In this document: positions 38,709 to 47,018 of the stretch, in pieces
Layout: every line of letters starts with the position of its first letter
How positions within the stretch are numbered: position 1 is the stretch's first letter
DNA from: Duncaniella freteri
Lineage (GTDB): Bacteria > Bacteroidota > Bacteroidia > Bacteroidales > Muribaculaceae
DNA length: 64,000 nucleotides
Assembly (NCBI RefSeq): GCF_004766125.1
Contig: NZ_SJSA01000001.1
Span: forward strand, 186,001 to 250,000
Direction of reading: 5' to 3'
The notes under the pieces: generated by a model
The model's input: the letters and a program-made list of their open reading frames with translations, nothing else
Database searches by the model: none
What the model was told of the DNA's origin: nothing
Position numbers and translations under genes: made by a program

Positions 38709-40856
38709 TTAAGAATTACCTTTCTTTCTAAGAAGAAAATCACTGATTGCCACAGCTACACGCGGCAATCCAACAGGCATTTCATCTGCGAGGAGAACAT
38801 AGAAATCGTCAGGATGTTTTTTGGCGACATCCATCACGCGCAGATACTGTTCACGAGTGATAATGGAAGAAAAATCCGATAGCTTATCGTTATTGATCAG
38901 CTCGGAGAGATGACTATATACAGTCTGGGGCTTGATACCTTTAGCTTCGGCAATAGCGTTTACATCATATCCGGCATTAAGAAGCAGAAGAGTCTCTTCC
39001 TGTGACATCCCTGCACCAAGATTCTCATTGATACCCTTGAATTTACGTATCGCGGTCACAAATGGCTTCCAGTATTTTACGGTCTTACGTTCACCTACAC
39101 CCTCAACTCTTGAGAATTCCTCCATGTCAAGAGGCTCAGTACGCACCATTTCAAGTAATGCCTTATCAGAAAATATAATATAGGGGGGCACCTGCTCTTT
39201 CTTGGCAAGCTTCTCACGTACATCCTTAAGAAGTTCGAGCAGACGTTCGGCTGGTGACAGCTGTATGTTTTCAGACTCAGCCACAACCTTACGGCGTGAG
39301 CTACGACGCTCTATCGGAATGTATTTGGCCAAGATTACCGGTCCTCGGCTATCAAGAATTCTGCAACCGTAAGCAGTAATTTTCAAATGATTGTTCTCAT
39401 TGTAGGCAATGTCTATCAGCCCGAGCTGGATCATCTGAGAAATATATGCATTCCATTCGCCGAAACTAAGATCACGCCCTGCCCCATATGTCTTTATTTT
39501 ATCATATCCCCTCTGTATCAGCTCCTGACGCGTGGCTCCACGCAATATATCTATAAGCATTGTGATACCAGCCGAACCGTTGATGCGGACTATGGCACTC
39601 AATGCCTTTAGCACAATCACTGTGCCGTCTATTCGTTCAGGAGGGTTGAGACACACGTCACAGTTACCGCAGTCATGGTCGACAGTCTCATTGAAATAGC
39701 TGAGCAGAATGCGACGGCGGCATAATGATGCCTCAGCATACTCCTTCATTCTGGTAAGCTTCTCGGCATTGAGAGCCTGCTGACCGCTTTCATCCACAAA
39801 ACTCTGTAGAGTAGCTATGTCAGCATATGAATAGAACATTACTGTTTCAGCCTTTGCGCCATCACGTCCAGCACGCCCTATCTCCTGATAATAGCTCTCG
39901 ATATTGCGAGGCATATTGTTGTGGACCACCCATCTGATATTGCTCTTATCGATTCCCATACCGAAAGCAACTGTGGCACACACCACCTGAACCTCTCCGT
40001 TGATAAACCTGTCCTGAGCCTGATTGCGCTCTGTCACCGAGAGCCCTGCATGATATACCACCGAACGGTATCCACGCCCTGACAATTGCTTATCCATCTC
40101 CTCAGCACTTTTACGGCTAAGACAATACACTATGCCTGAATCACTTCGATATCGGTCGATCATCGAACATATATAATTGACTCGTTGTGTCTTACCCGGA
40201 TTGGTCATGACTCGCAGCGATATATTGGGACGGTCGAACGAACCGATGAAGAGTTGCGGATTGTCAAGCCTAAGCTGGAGTGCGATATCATCACGCGTCA
40301 ACCTGTCGGCTGTAGCTGTGAGAGCCATGACAGGCACATGAGGATACAGGGCTTTGATACGCGACAACTGCGTGTACCCAGGACGAAAATCATGCCCCCA
40401 TTGCGATATGCAGTGAGCCTCGTCTATAGCAAAAAGCGAAATTTTGAGATCGCGCGACCAACGGTCAATCTCCAGAAGCAACCTCTCCGGAGAGATATAA
40501 AGGATGCGTACTCGTCCACTGAAAAGCTGTTCCAGTATGTCTCGATTCTCCTCCTCTGTCTGCATGGAGTTCACCGCAGCAGCCGGAATGCCGTTGGAGG
40601 TCAGAGCTGTCACTTGATCCTTCATCAAAGCTATGAGCGGTGACACCACTATCACCACCCCATCGCTCAGAAGAGCCGGCATCTGGTAACATATGGACTT
40701 GCCGCCACCTGTAGGCATCAACACCACAGAGTCGCGCCTCGCCATTGCTGTAGTGATGATCTCAAGCTGTAGCGGACGGAATGTGCTGTAGCCATAGAAA
40801 CGGCTTAACATAGCCTTGGCTCGCTGAGCAATATCTATAGTCGCATTATTTGTCAT
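38709..40856 (-). CDS. recQ: ATP-dependent DNA helicase RecQ
   Basis: A 715-aa superfamily 2 helicase. Walker A GGGKS (50-54), DEAH box (145-148), the QxxGRxGRD motif ([15 protein letters not shown]), then the RecQ zinc-binding RQC part with Cys residues in [14 protein letters not shown], and a winged-helix region. Towards the C-terminus an HRDC domain ([15 protein letters not shown], then a helix-hairpin-helix-like [11 protein letters not shown]) and a final HTH-like segment ([20 protein letters not shown]) follow. It unwinds 3'-5' DNA in recombination repair. Confidence 0.95.
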   Translation of the reverse strand: MTNNATIDIAQRAKAMLSRFYGYSTFRPLQLEIITTAMARRDSVVLMPTGGGKSICYQMPALLSDGVVIVVSPLIALMKDQVTALTSNGIPAAAVNSMQTEEENRDILEQLFSGRVRILYISPERLLLEIDRWSRDLKISLFAIDEAHCISQWGHDFRPGYTQLSRIKALYPHVPVMALTATADRLTRDDIALQLRLDNPQLFIGSFDRPNISLRVMTNPGKTQRVNYICSMIDRYRSDSGIVYCLSRKSAEEMDKQLSGRGYRSVVYHAGLSVTERNQAQDRFINGEVQVVCATVAFGMGIDKSNIRWVVHNNMPRNIESYYQEIGRAGRDGAKAETVMFYSYADIATLQSFVDESGQQALNAEKLTRMKEYAEASLCRRRILLSYFNETVDHDCGNCDVCLNPPERIDGTVIVLKALSAIVRINGSAGITMLIDILRGATRQELIQRGYDKIKTYGAGRDLSFGEWNAYISQMIQLGLIDIAYNENNHLKITAYGCRILDSRGPVILAKYIPIERRSSRRKVVAESENIQLSPAERLLELLKDVREKLAKKEQVPPYIIFSDKALLEMVRTEPLDMEEFSRVEGVGERKTVKYWKPFVTAIRKFKGINENLGAGMSQEETLLLLNAGYDVNAIAEAKGIKPQTVYSHLSELINNDKLSDFSSIITREQYLRVMDVAKKHPDDFYVLLADEMPVGLPRVAVAISDFLLRKKGNS

Positions 40857-40874
40857 TTATATTTCAGTGACAAA

Positions 40875-40911
40875 GACAGGGGAACAGGATTATATCTCCT
40901 GTTCTCCTGTC
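40875..40911 (-). terminator. Hairpin between the DUF349 gene and recQ
   Basis: GACAGGGGAACAGG (40875-40888) and CCTGTTCTCCTGTC (40898-40911) form a 14-bp stem with one G-T wobble. It lies after the DUF349 stop (40944) and before the recQ start on the minus strand; the U-tract is weak (TTTG), so it may attenuate rather than terminate. Confidence 0.55.
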
Positions 40912-40943
40912 CTGATTATAACATTTATCCTTCTGAAAAAGGA

Positions 40944-42884
40944 TTAAAGTTTGCTGTCTATGGCCTTTATCTTAGTCTCAAGTTCGGCAAGATCATCCTT
41001 CAGACGCTGCATCCTACGCTGCATGTCACGCAACATTGAATCAGCATTTTTAGAACGGGCTGAAAGGAATCCCATATTATTCTCGTATGTGTTCAGTTCG
41101 CCGCGACGCTGCTCGTATACGCGCAACAGGCGTTCACGCTCACGATACAGACGGTTGGTATCGCCACCTATTTCGGAAAGGGTGCTTTCGAACGATTCCA
41201 TTCTGGAACCACGACGAGCATTATCCCATTTTGAATAAATCCTGTTTACCACAGCTCGATACGCGTCATATATGGCATCCTTCTCTGCAAAAGGCACATG
41301 TCCGACACTCTGCCACTCTGATTGCAGATCTTTGAGAGTCTTGATAGCCACCTCTCTTTCAGGGGCATCGGCATCCAATGCCTTAAGCTTCTCTATTATC
41401 TCCTGCTTCTGCTCCAGATTGGCTCGCTCGTTGCGGCGGGTACCTGATGTATTCTTCTTTTTCTGTTCAAAGAAATAATCACAAGCAGCAAGAAAACGGT
41501 GCCATACCTGATCGGAATATTTCTTGGCTACAGCACCGATAGTTTTCCATTCTTTCTGCATGCGTGAGAGTTCATCGGCAGTCGCACGCCAGTCGGTGCT
41601 GTCCTTTAAAGCTTCAGCACGTTCACACAAAGCGATCTTGCGATCAAGATTAGATGCCAGGACATCTTTCATCTGCTTGAAGAACTCAGCCTTGGCAGCA
41701 AAAAACTTGTCACATATGGAACGGAAACGGGCAAACAGTTCAGCATTGGCTTTACGAGACGCAAAACCGAGCTTTTTCCAATCAGCCTGAGCCTCCATAA
41801 ACTCCTTGGTCATATTGTCCCATGCGGCATATGTGCCGAGTGATGAGAAATCGAGAGCCTCAACACGCTCACAAATAGCGATCTTAGCCTCTTCATTTTC
41901 ACGCTCCTTGGCTTTGCGCTCAACAAAGAAATCCTGATAACGCTTATTGATACTGGTGGAAAGCTCCTTGAACTTGCCCCAGATCTCCTCTCGAACATCT
42001 TTTGGCACCGGACCGATAGCACGCCACTGGTCATGAAGCTCCTGGAGCTTCTTGAAAGCCACTATCACATCTTCCTCTGCCTGAAGTTTCTCGGCTTCAG
42101 CCACAAGAGCTTCCTTATCAGCAAGATTCTTCTTGAAATCATAATCACGAAGTTCTTTATTGATCTTAAGCTGATCATAGAACTTCTCCACAGCATCCTG
42201 ATAGTTTTTCCATATCTCACTGGAATACTGCTGGGGCACCTCCCCTATCTCCTTAAACTGCGCCTGTAGATCACGCACTTCAGAGAACACTCGGTTGACA
42301 TTATCAGCGTCGGCACTCATCTCCACAAGCTTGGCGATAATTGCCTGCTTGCGTTCATAATTGGCTTGCTGCTCTGCCTCGACGGCTGCTCTCTGTGCCG
42401 CTTTCTTATCCCTTATTACTCCGAGAAGATCTTTAAAAGTATCTTCCACAGGATCGGGAGTCGGCACAAATGCCTCGGAAGTGTTACCTTCAACCGAAAG
42501 GAACTCCTCTCGCTCGGCACGTAATTCTTCATTACGCAAAGAGTAGAATTGCTGCTTCAGACGCGAAATCTCCTCTGCGGAAATCTCATTGGCTTCAAGC
42601 ACTGACAGACGGCGCACCTCATCCAGAATTTCATCTTTCGTAAGAATCCTGTGGCGAGGATGCTCTTCCGCCTCATTTGCAGCTACATCTGACTCATCCG
42701 ATTGAGCTGCCATCGGTGCCTCCATTGTCTCTTCCGAAACAGGTGCGGCAGCCACTGACGGCTCGGTCATTTCTACTACTTCAGCCACTTCTGCATTCGC
42801 GGTTTCTGCCGCGGATATGGGCTCTTGATTCATGGTGGTATCCTTTGCCTCTTCAGGCTTCAGGATGGGGTCATTCAGTTCCAT
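40944..42884 (-). CDS. DUF349 repeat coiled-coil protein
   Basis: A 646-aa acidic, highly helical protein. The first about 110 residues are low-complexity Glu/Ala-rich sequence; several DUF349 repeats follow, recognisable by the recurring pattern AELSADADNV..LQ..WK.IG.VPK and W..F..ACD.FF..KK (for example WRAIGPVPKDVREEIWGKFK and WKTIGAVAKKYSDQVWHRFL). Each repeat is about 70 residues. DUF349 proteins are found throughout Bacteroidetes; their function is not established. The last 80 residues are a strong coiled coil (RRMQRLKDDLAELETKIKAI). Cytoplasmic. Confidence 0.9.
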   Translation of the reverse strand: MELNDPILKPEEAKDTTMNQEPISAAETANAEVAEVVEMTEPSVAAAPVSEETMEAPMAAQSDESDVAANEAEEHPRHRILTKDEILDEVRRLSVLEANEISAEEISRLKQQFYSLRNEELRAEREEFLSVEGNTSEAFVPTPDPVEDTFKDLLGVIRDKKAAQRAAVEAEQQANYERKQAIIAKLVEMSADADNVNRVFSEVRDLQAQFKEIGEVPQQYSSEIWKNYQDAVEKFYDQLKINKELRDYDFKKNLADKEALVAEAEKLQAEEDVIVAFKKLQELHDQWRAIGPVPKDVREEIWGKFKELSTSINKRYQDFFVERKAKERENEEAKIAICERVEALDFSSLGTYAAWDNMTKEFMEAQADWKKLGFASRKANAELFARFRSICDKFFAAKAEFFKQMKDVLASNLDRKIALCERAEALKDSTDWRATADELSRMQKEWKTIGAVAKKYSDQVWHRFLAACDYFFEQKKKNTSGTRRNERANLEQKQEIIEKLKALDADAPEREVAIKTLKDLQSEWQSVGHVPFAEKDAIYDAYRAVVNRIYSKWDNARRGSRMESFESTLSEIGGDTNRLYRERERLLRVYEQRRGELNTYENNMGFLSARSKNADSMLRDMQRRMQRLKDDLAELETKIKAIDSKL

Positions 42885-43005
42885 AATTGGGAGATAGGAT
42901 AATGTGATGATCTATTCAGACTGCTAATTTATAAACAAATTTTTATAAATCCTCACAAAATCGCACAAAAATTGCCAAAACACCCCAAAACATGATTTAT
43001 AACAT

Positions 43006-43015
43006 AAATTTTAGC
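43006..43015. repeat. Left target-site duplication of the ISAs1-family element
   Basis: AAATTTTAGC directly before the left inverted repeat; an exact copy follows the right end at 44226-44235. Ten base pairs is within the range for this IS family. Confidence 0.9.
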
Positions 43016-43040
43016 CACGGCAGACGCATCTTAAATAAAC

Positions 43041-43082
43041 TTAACGGCTGTTTACCAATATAAATAGGCATACAGCCGTTAA
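43041..43082 (+). promoter_or_regulatory. Inverted repeat just upstream of the transposase start
   Basis: TTAACGGCTGT (43041-43051) and ACAGCCGTTAA (43072-43082) are perfect complements, 20-nt loop, ending 6 bp before the transposase ATG. In other ISs such leader hairpins block read-through translation or transcription; that role here is inference. Confidence 0.6.
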
Positions 43083-43088
43083 TCTTAT

Positions 43089-44210
43089 ATGACAAATCCT
43101 AACTCACCCATAGATTTCTTTTCATCCATCAGCGATCCTCGTGTGGAGCGCACACAGAAACACAGCCTTGACTCCATCCTGTTCATATCGCTTTGCGCAG
43201 TCATCTGCGGAGCGGAGGGCTGGAATGAAATCGAGGACTATGGTAATGCCAAGATTGATTGGCTTGAGAAGTTCCTGCACCTTCCCAACGGCATACCCTC
43301 GCACGATACGTTCAACCGAGTAATCAGTATGTTAGACCCAAAAGAATTGAACGGTTCCTTTGTGGCATGGACGAAAAGCATTGCCGAACTGACCGACGGG
43401 GAAGTTGTCGCCATTGACGGCAAATGTATGCGCGGGAGCAGCGATGACGGCTCCGGGACATACACCCATCTTGTCAGCGCATGGGCTTCGGCGAACAACC
43501 TGTTGCTCGCGCAGGAAAAGGTCGCCGGAAAGAGCAACGAGATTACTGCGATACCCCGGCTGCTGCGCATCCTGGAGTTGAAAAACTGCATAGTCACAAT
43601 CGATGCCATGGGCTGTCAGAGAGAGATTGCCAAGACAATAATCGAGCGCGGAGCCGACTATATCCTTGCCCTGAAAGGGAATCAGCCCGAAATGCTTGAC
43701 CGTGTCAGCCGTTCTTTCACATATATTAAGCCGTCATCTGAGCATACGATGGACGGGAAGGCTCATGGGCGGGAAGAAACAAGGGCCTGTTCGGTCATAA
43801 CCAATCTCGACAACATCATCGACAGGGACAGATGGCCCGGTCTTAAAAGCATCGTGAGAATAGAATCCCGTACCCGGGATGTCAAGTCTGGACAAATCCA
43901 CAAGGAGACCAGATATTACCTGTCGAGCCTTGAGGCTGACGCTCAATATATTAATCATTCTATCAGGACACACTGGAGCGTGGAGAATCAACTGCATTGG
44001 ACATTGGACGTCGCTTTTGGAGATGATGCCTCGCGTAAGCAAAAGGATAATGCAGCTCAAAATTTCTCTCTGCTCAACCGTATCGGACTGAACATAATCA
44101 AGAACGCCAAGGTGTCATCAATGGGTGTCAAAGGACATAGGAAGAAAGCCGGTTGGGATAACGACTACTTACTTTATGCCTTAAAAAGTTTTGATGTTGT
44201 AAAAAATTAA
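43089..44210 (+). CDS. ISAs1-family DDE transposase
   Basis: A 373-aa transposase with an N-terminal domain (NSPIDFFSSISDPRVERTQK, typical of ISAs1/H-repeat proteins) and a DDE domain with probable catalytic Asp110 (VVAIDGKCMRGS), Asp172 (TIDAMGCQREIA) and Glu299 (HWSVENQLHWTLDVAF). Full length and uninterrupted, so likely active. The stop codon lies in the right inverted repeat. A leader hairpin precedes the start. Confidence 0.95.
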   Translation: MTNPNSPIDFFSSISDPRVERTQKHSLDSILFISLCAVICGAEGWNEIEDYGNAKIDWLEKFLHLPNGIPSHDTFNRVISMLDPKELNGSFVAWTKSIAELTDGEVVAIDGKCMRGSSDDGSGTYTHLVSAWASANNLLLAQEKVAGKSNEITAIPRLLRILELKNCIVTIDAMGCQREIAKTIIERGADYILALKGNQPEMLDRVSRSFTYIKPSSEHTMDGKAHGREETRACSVITNLDNIIDRDRWPGLKSIVRIESRTRDVKSGQIHKETRYYLSSLEADAQYINHSIRTHWSVENQLHWTLDVAFGDDASRKQKDNAAQNFSLLNRIGLNIIKNAKVSSMGVKGHRKKAGWDNDYLLYALKSFDVVKN

Positions 44211-44225
44211 GATGCGTCAGCCCTG

Positions 44226-44235
44226 AAATTTTAGC
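44226..44235. repeat. Right target-site duplication of the ISAs1-family element
   Basis: AAATTTTAGC, identical to 43006-43015. Confidence 0.9.
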
Positions 44236-44243
44236 TCTATACA

Positions 44244-44275
44244 CTTGCAAAATTCAACCATTAGCATTAACTTTG
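44244..44275 (+). promoter_or_regulatory. Promoter of tRNA-Leu
   Basis: CTTG (44244-44247) and TAACTTTG (44268-44275) with a 20-bp spacer, ending 22 bp upstream of the tRNA. The same -33/-7 combination precedes tRNA-Glu at 55508-55539. Confidence 0.7.
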
Positions 44276-44297
44276 CAGCACCAAAACGAAATGATCT

Positions 44298-44379
44298 GCG
44301 CATGTGGCGTAATTGGTAGCCGCGTTAGACTTAGGATCTAATGACTCAGGTCGTGGGGGTTCGAGTCCCTTCATGCGCA
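44298..44379 (+). tRNA. tRNA-Leu (anticodon UAG)
   Basis: An 82-nt class II tRNA without encoded CCA. Acceptor arms GCGCATG (44298-44304) and CATGCGC (44372-44378) pair perfectly, discriminator A. The anticodon loop reads CTTAGGA (anticodon TAG), a long variable arm (TGACTCAGGTCGTG) follows, and the T-loop is GGTTCGAGTCC. It is followed directly by a strong terminator. Confidence 0.95.
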
Positions 44380-44386
44380 CAAAACA

Positions 44387-44415
44387 CCCTATGCAACTCA
44401 ATGAGTTGCATAGGG
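44387..44415 (+). terminator. Terminator of tRNA-Leu
   Basis: CCCTATGCAACTC (44387-44399) and GAGTTGCATAGGG (44403-44415), 13-bp stem, 3-nt loop, then TTTATTATTT. Confidence 0.85.
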
Positions 44416-44419
44416 TTTA

Positions 44420-44656
44420 TTATTTCCACAAAGCACACACGAAGCACTTTTGGAGGTTATTGAAAGAATTTGATACAGAATCGATGCCTGTACATAGGGC
44501 GGCAAAGTTAATAATATTCTTCTTTAGCCCAATAGAGATATCAACGGTCTCTTTCATGACTTTGCGTAGTGCTTCTGCATCAACGGTCAGCTTTTTTAAA
44601 CCATCGGCCCCATCGGCAATTTTAAAGGATATGGATATAATGCTATTTGAAGCCAT
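44420..44656 (-). pseudogene. Possible N-terminal remnant of a phage tail tape-measure protein
   Basis: A 78-aa minus-strand frame starting NSIISISFKIADGADGLKKL and continuing with DAEALRKVMKETVDIS and IINFAALCTGIDSVSNSFNN, which resembles, from memory, the N-terminus of Bacteroides prophage tape-measure proteins. Real ones have hundreds of residues, so this would be a 5' stub. Its stop lies in the T-run of the tRNA-Leu terminator, meaning the remnant is cut exactly at the tRNA locus. A deleted prophage or integrated element at tRNA-Leu is the simplest explanation. The family assignment is tentative. Confidence 0.4.
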
Positions 44657-44720
44657 ATTATTTGGGGGTATTAAATAATATTCGTATATTGCGCAACTGA
44701 ATAATTAAAGCCCTTTTCGT

Positions 44721-44984
44721 ATGAGTAGTGATGCTTTTGAACTCCTTGTTTTCTTCTTTATGTGTATCTGGATGATCAGCACGATTTATGAGCAGATAAA
44801 AACGGGCATTAACGATTACCATAAATCAAAAGAAAAGATAGAAAAACGGAATAATGAGCTTGCCAGACAACGAGAGATGGAGAAAAGAAAGATTTTAGAG
44901 GAGCTCCGTGCTAAGGATTTGTATCGAAAGTTATATCGTCAAATCGGCATTGACCCTGATACAGACAGCAGTCCCAATAAATGA
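44721..44984 (+). CDS. Small single-helix membrane protein, unknown
   Basis: An 87-aa protein with one N-terminal transmembrane helix (FELLVFFFMCIWMISTIYEQ) and a charged, probably coiled-coil C-terminal part (SKEKIEKRNNELARQREMEK, ending in Asp/Ser/Pro). I do not recognise it. AT-rich composition and location beside the tape-measure remnant suggest an accessory-element gene. The following 44985-45207 contains no convincing gene; a short frame ending at 45190 (MGSVEECIKINGFNISKEG) is probably debris. Confidence 0.5.
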   Translation: MSSDAFELLVFFFMCIWMISTIYEQIKTGINDYHKSKEKIEKRNNELARQREMEKRKILEELRAKDLYRKLYRQIGIDPDTDSSPNK

Positions 44985-45207
44985 TTGTTTTATTGACCGC
45001 TTTTTAGTCTCTTATCAAGACTCTCAAATCTCTCTTCTTTCCTGTGCGGTGAGTTGTGGGGCATTATTTCGGATCACAGGCTTTTTATTATCCCACGGCA
45101 ACGGCAACAATGGGCTCAGTAGAAGAGTGCATTAAAATAAATGGGTTTAATATAAGCAAAGAGGGATTAAATAGGATCCTAACTAAATAACAACTACGAC
45201 GTTTCAT

Positions 45208-45870
45208 ATGGGAAAGAAAATTATTTTTACAGCACTGTTTGCTTTAACTACAATCTTAGCACAAGCACAACAAATCAAAGTTGAGTATGAAAATAAAATC
45301 AGTTCATTACCCGAACTTATACAACAATACTTTGAAATGCAAAAGGTACAACATTCACGTTTAATGATAAAAGGGAATTTCAATGGAAAGAGAGCAAAAA
45401 TAGGGAAAGTCATTTGTGACAAGGGGTCTTTTATAGAACGTGAAATGCTTGCAGACTATGTTCATTTTATACTTGTCGACAGTATTGAAACTTTAGATTT
45501 TATGGCAATCCCTTACGGAAAGGACAGCATACGTATTTCTTGTTTCTATCCATCCAATTACAACCGTGTCATTTTCAATGATACAGTACGCATAGATAAC
45601 ATGAAAATTCTATTGGAAACATTTACTTCAGGTGATGGTCCTGATATTCCTATAATCGCTTACTCTATGGGTATCCCAATCAAAGATGGCACTTGGTATT
45701 GCGGTCTGCGTGATTCGGGTGTGGAACCTCGGAAATGGCATGAAAAATATGGCATAGACGGATATATTTTTTATACAATAAGACTTGAAGAAGACACACC
45801 TCCTGACAATAAAATGCCTATTTACATCAAAATAGCAAAGCAAGACGCTCATGCGATACATCAACAATAA
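45208..45870 (+). CDS. Secreted hypothetical protein, orphan
   Basis: A 220-aa protein with a signal peptide (KKIIFTALFALTTILAQAQQ, cleavage about residue 20) and a mature, mixed alpha/beta part with motifs such as LPELIQQYFEMQKVQHSR and YCGLRDSGVEPRKWHEKYG. Codon use is clearly more AT-rich than in the flanking operons, suggesting horizontal origin. I recognise no family. It lies between a likely prophage remnant and a broken regulator gene on the opposite strand. Confidence 0.6.
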   Translation: MGKKIIFTALFALTTILAQAQQIKVEYENKISSLPELIQQYFEMQKVQHSRLMIKGNFNGKRAKIGKVICDKGSFIEREMLADYVHFILVDSIETLDFMAIPYGKDSIRISCFYPSNYNRVIFNDTVRIDNMKILLETFTSGDGPDIPIIAYSMGIPIKDGTWYCGLRDSGVEPRKWHEKYGIDGYIFYTIRLEEDTPPDNKMPIYIKIAKQDAHAIHQQ

Positions 45871-45891
45871 TGCATGATCACAAACAGTGTT

Positions 45892-46893
45892 CTAATCCAT
45901 ATTTTTAATATCCTCCATGTTTACAATCCTGTGCAATATGGCATATATCACCAAAGCAGCCGTAGAATGTATGTTCAATTTGTAACTGAGGTTCTTCCTG
46001 TAAGTAGTAATGGTGTGAAACGACAGGCATAATCTATCGGCAATCTCCTTATTAGATAATCCGTATGCCACAAGGCGTATTATGTCTTTTTCCCGCTCGC
46101 TCAAGGACTCCTCCCTATGATCAGTTGAAGATATCTCCGCATGAGAGGTGTCGCCACCGCAATTAATTTTCGAAGAGCGGACCCTTCGTTCAAGATCCTC
46201 TACTGCCGGCACCAAAAGTCGATTCTCTATCTCACAATGCGATATAAGGTCCTCTCCACAGGATATGATATTGAACAGTGCCTGATTAAGATCACGTGTA
46301 TTGGGCAAACAATAATGCTGTAGAAATATATCCTTGAGTTCGTTCAGCTTTGATGCCATGCTATTATGCTTGGTCGCAAAATCACTGATTCTGAATTAAG
46401 GATTTAACTCTCCCTTCAACAATCCGTCAATATAAGTAAACACAAATTCATCCTCAAACTGCATATGGTTCCTTACCTCTACCATATAGCTGTCAAAAAA
46501 CTTTAATACAAGCAGTGCTACATCATTTGAATTATGTGAATGAACACCCTTTATCAGAATGTCCTTTATTGCAGGCAACATATAATCCAGAATATAGGAA
46601 TGTGCCTCCTTAAGATAGCTCACCAATGTCGGCAAATGAATTGAGAAACCATTGTACTTACGATTGCTTATGATATTTGACACAGCAAGAAATGTAGAGC
46701 AATCCACATTGTTGTCCGAACATATGTCATCTATGGTTTTGCAGCCAAATCCGAAAGGGATTTTAAAACGGTTCAAAACCAATAGCAATTGGGGATTGTC
46801 CTCTACAATGTCGCTAACACGGTCCGTTGCACTGTATCTTATAGGCAAAACAGTATATGCAAAAAATGGGAATGTATATATACCTATAAACAT
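45892..46893 (-). pseudogene. Hemerythrin-domain/LuxR regulator gene split by an in-frame TAA
   Basis: Two minus-strand frames belong to one gene. The upstream part (46893-46396) has a ScdA/RIC-like N-terminal helmet (FKIPFGFGCKTIDDICSDNN, VDCSTFLAVSNI) and the first half of a hemerythrin-like domain (AHSYILDYMLPAIKDIL, VRNHMQFEDEFVFTYI). A TAA at 46396-46398 interrupts it. Reading on in the same frame gives FRISDFATKHNS, then the downstream frame (45892-46359) with MASKLNELKDIFLQHY, the hemerythrin continuation ISHCEIENRLLVPAVEDLE and a C-terminal LuxR-type helix-turn-helix (LSEREKDIIRLVAYGLSNKE, HTITTYRKNLSYKLN). The intact family is a hemerythrin-LuxR fusion sensing oxygen or NO-type signals (inference). 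The N-terminus before IRYSATDRV may be fused DNA; ATG at 46893 is chosen provisionally. Confidence 0.8.
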
Positions 46894-47011
46894 CACTGAC
46901 GGAACACTGGCAATATACAAAATAAACACTGCTACAGCACAAGCAGTAAAAGGGCTCACCATCGATGCTACCGACATAACCGGATTCGGCTACATGCAAC
47001 CGACAAAATAG
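46841..47011 (+). pseudogene. C-terminal remnant of a DUF4374-type lipoprotein gene
   Basis: The plus-strand frame ending at the TAG at 47009-47011 encodes NGNVYIPINITDGTLAIYKI and then TAQAVKGLTIDATDI, close in style to the end of DUF4374 proteins, which normally lie between a TonB receptor and a PepSY gene. Only about 56 residues are present; upstream of about 46841 the frame is antisense to the hemerythrin gene, so the gene is cut there. It is 7 bp before the PepSY remnant. The family call is by sequence style and neighbour. Confidence 0.55.
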
Positions 47012-47018
47012 ACCAGCC

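Larger units (their letters stand above)
43016..44225 (+). mobile_element. Complete ISAs1-family insertion sequence (1210 bp)
   Basis: Bounded by 19-bp inverted repeats CACGGCAGACGCATCTTAA (43016-43034) and, on the other strand, CAGGGCTGACGCATCTTAA (44207-44225), 17 of 19 identical, and flanked by 10-bp target duplications. It carries one intact transposase gene. It sits in the spacer between the DUF349 gene and tRNA-Leu, with its right end and duplication stopping 8 bp before the tRNA promoter -33 element, so the tRNA promoter is intact. The intact ends and duplications point to a recent, unrearranged insertion. Confidence 0.93.

Noticed and set aside
44313..44678. 121-aa plus-strand frame over the tRNA-Leu gene
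   Set aside because: It runs through the tRNA and terminator and is antisense to the tape-measure stub.
44908..45190. Short frames between the 87-aa gene and the secreted orphan, including one with MGSVEECIKINGFNISKEG
   Set aside because: Too short and unsupported; probably debris in a decayed region.
46652..46840. First 63 codons of the plus-strand frame that ends at 47011
   Set aside because: Antisense to the hemerythrin gene; just the last about 56 codons look like real protein.
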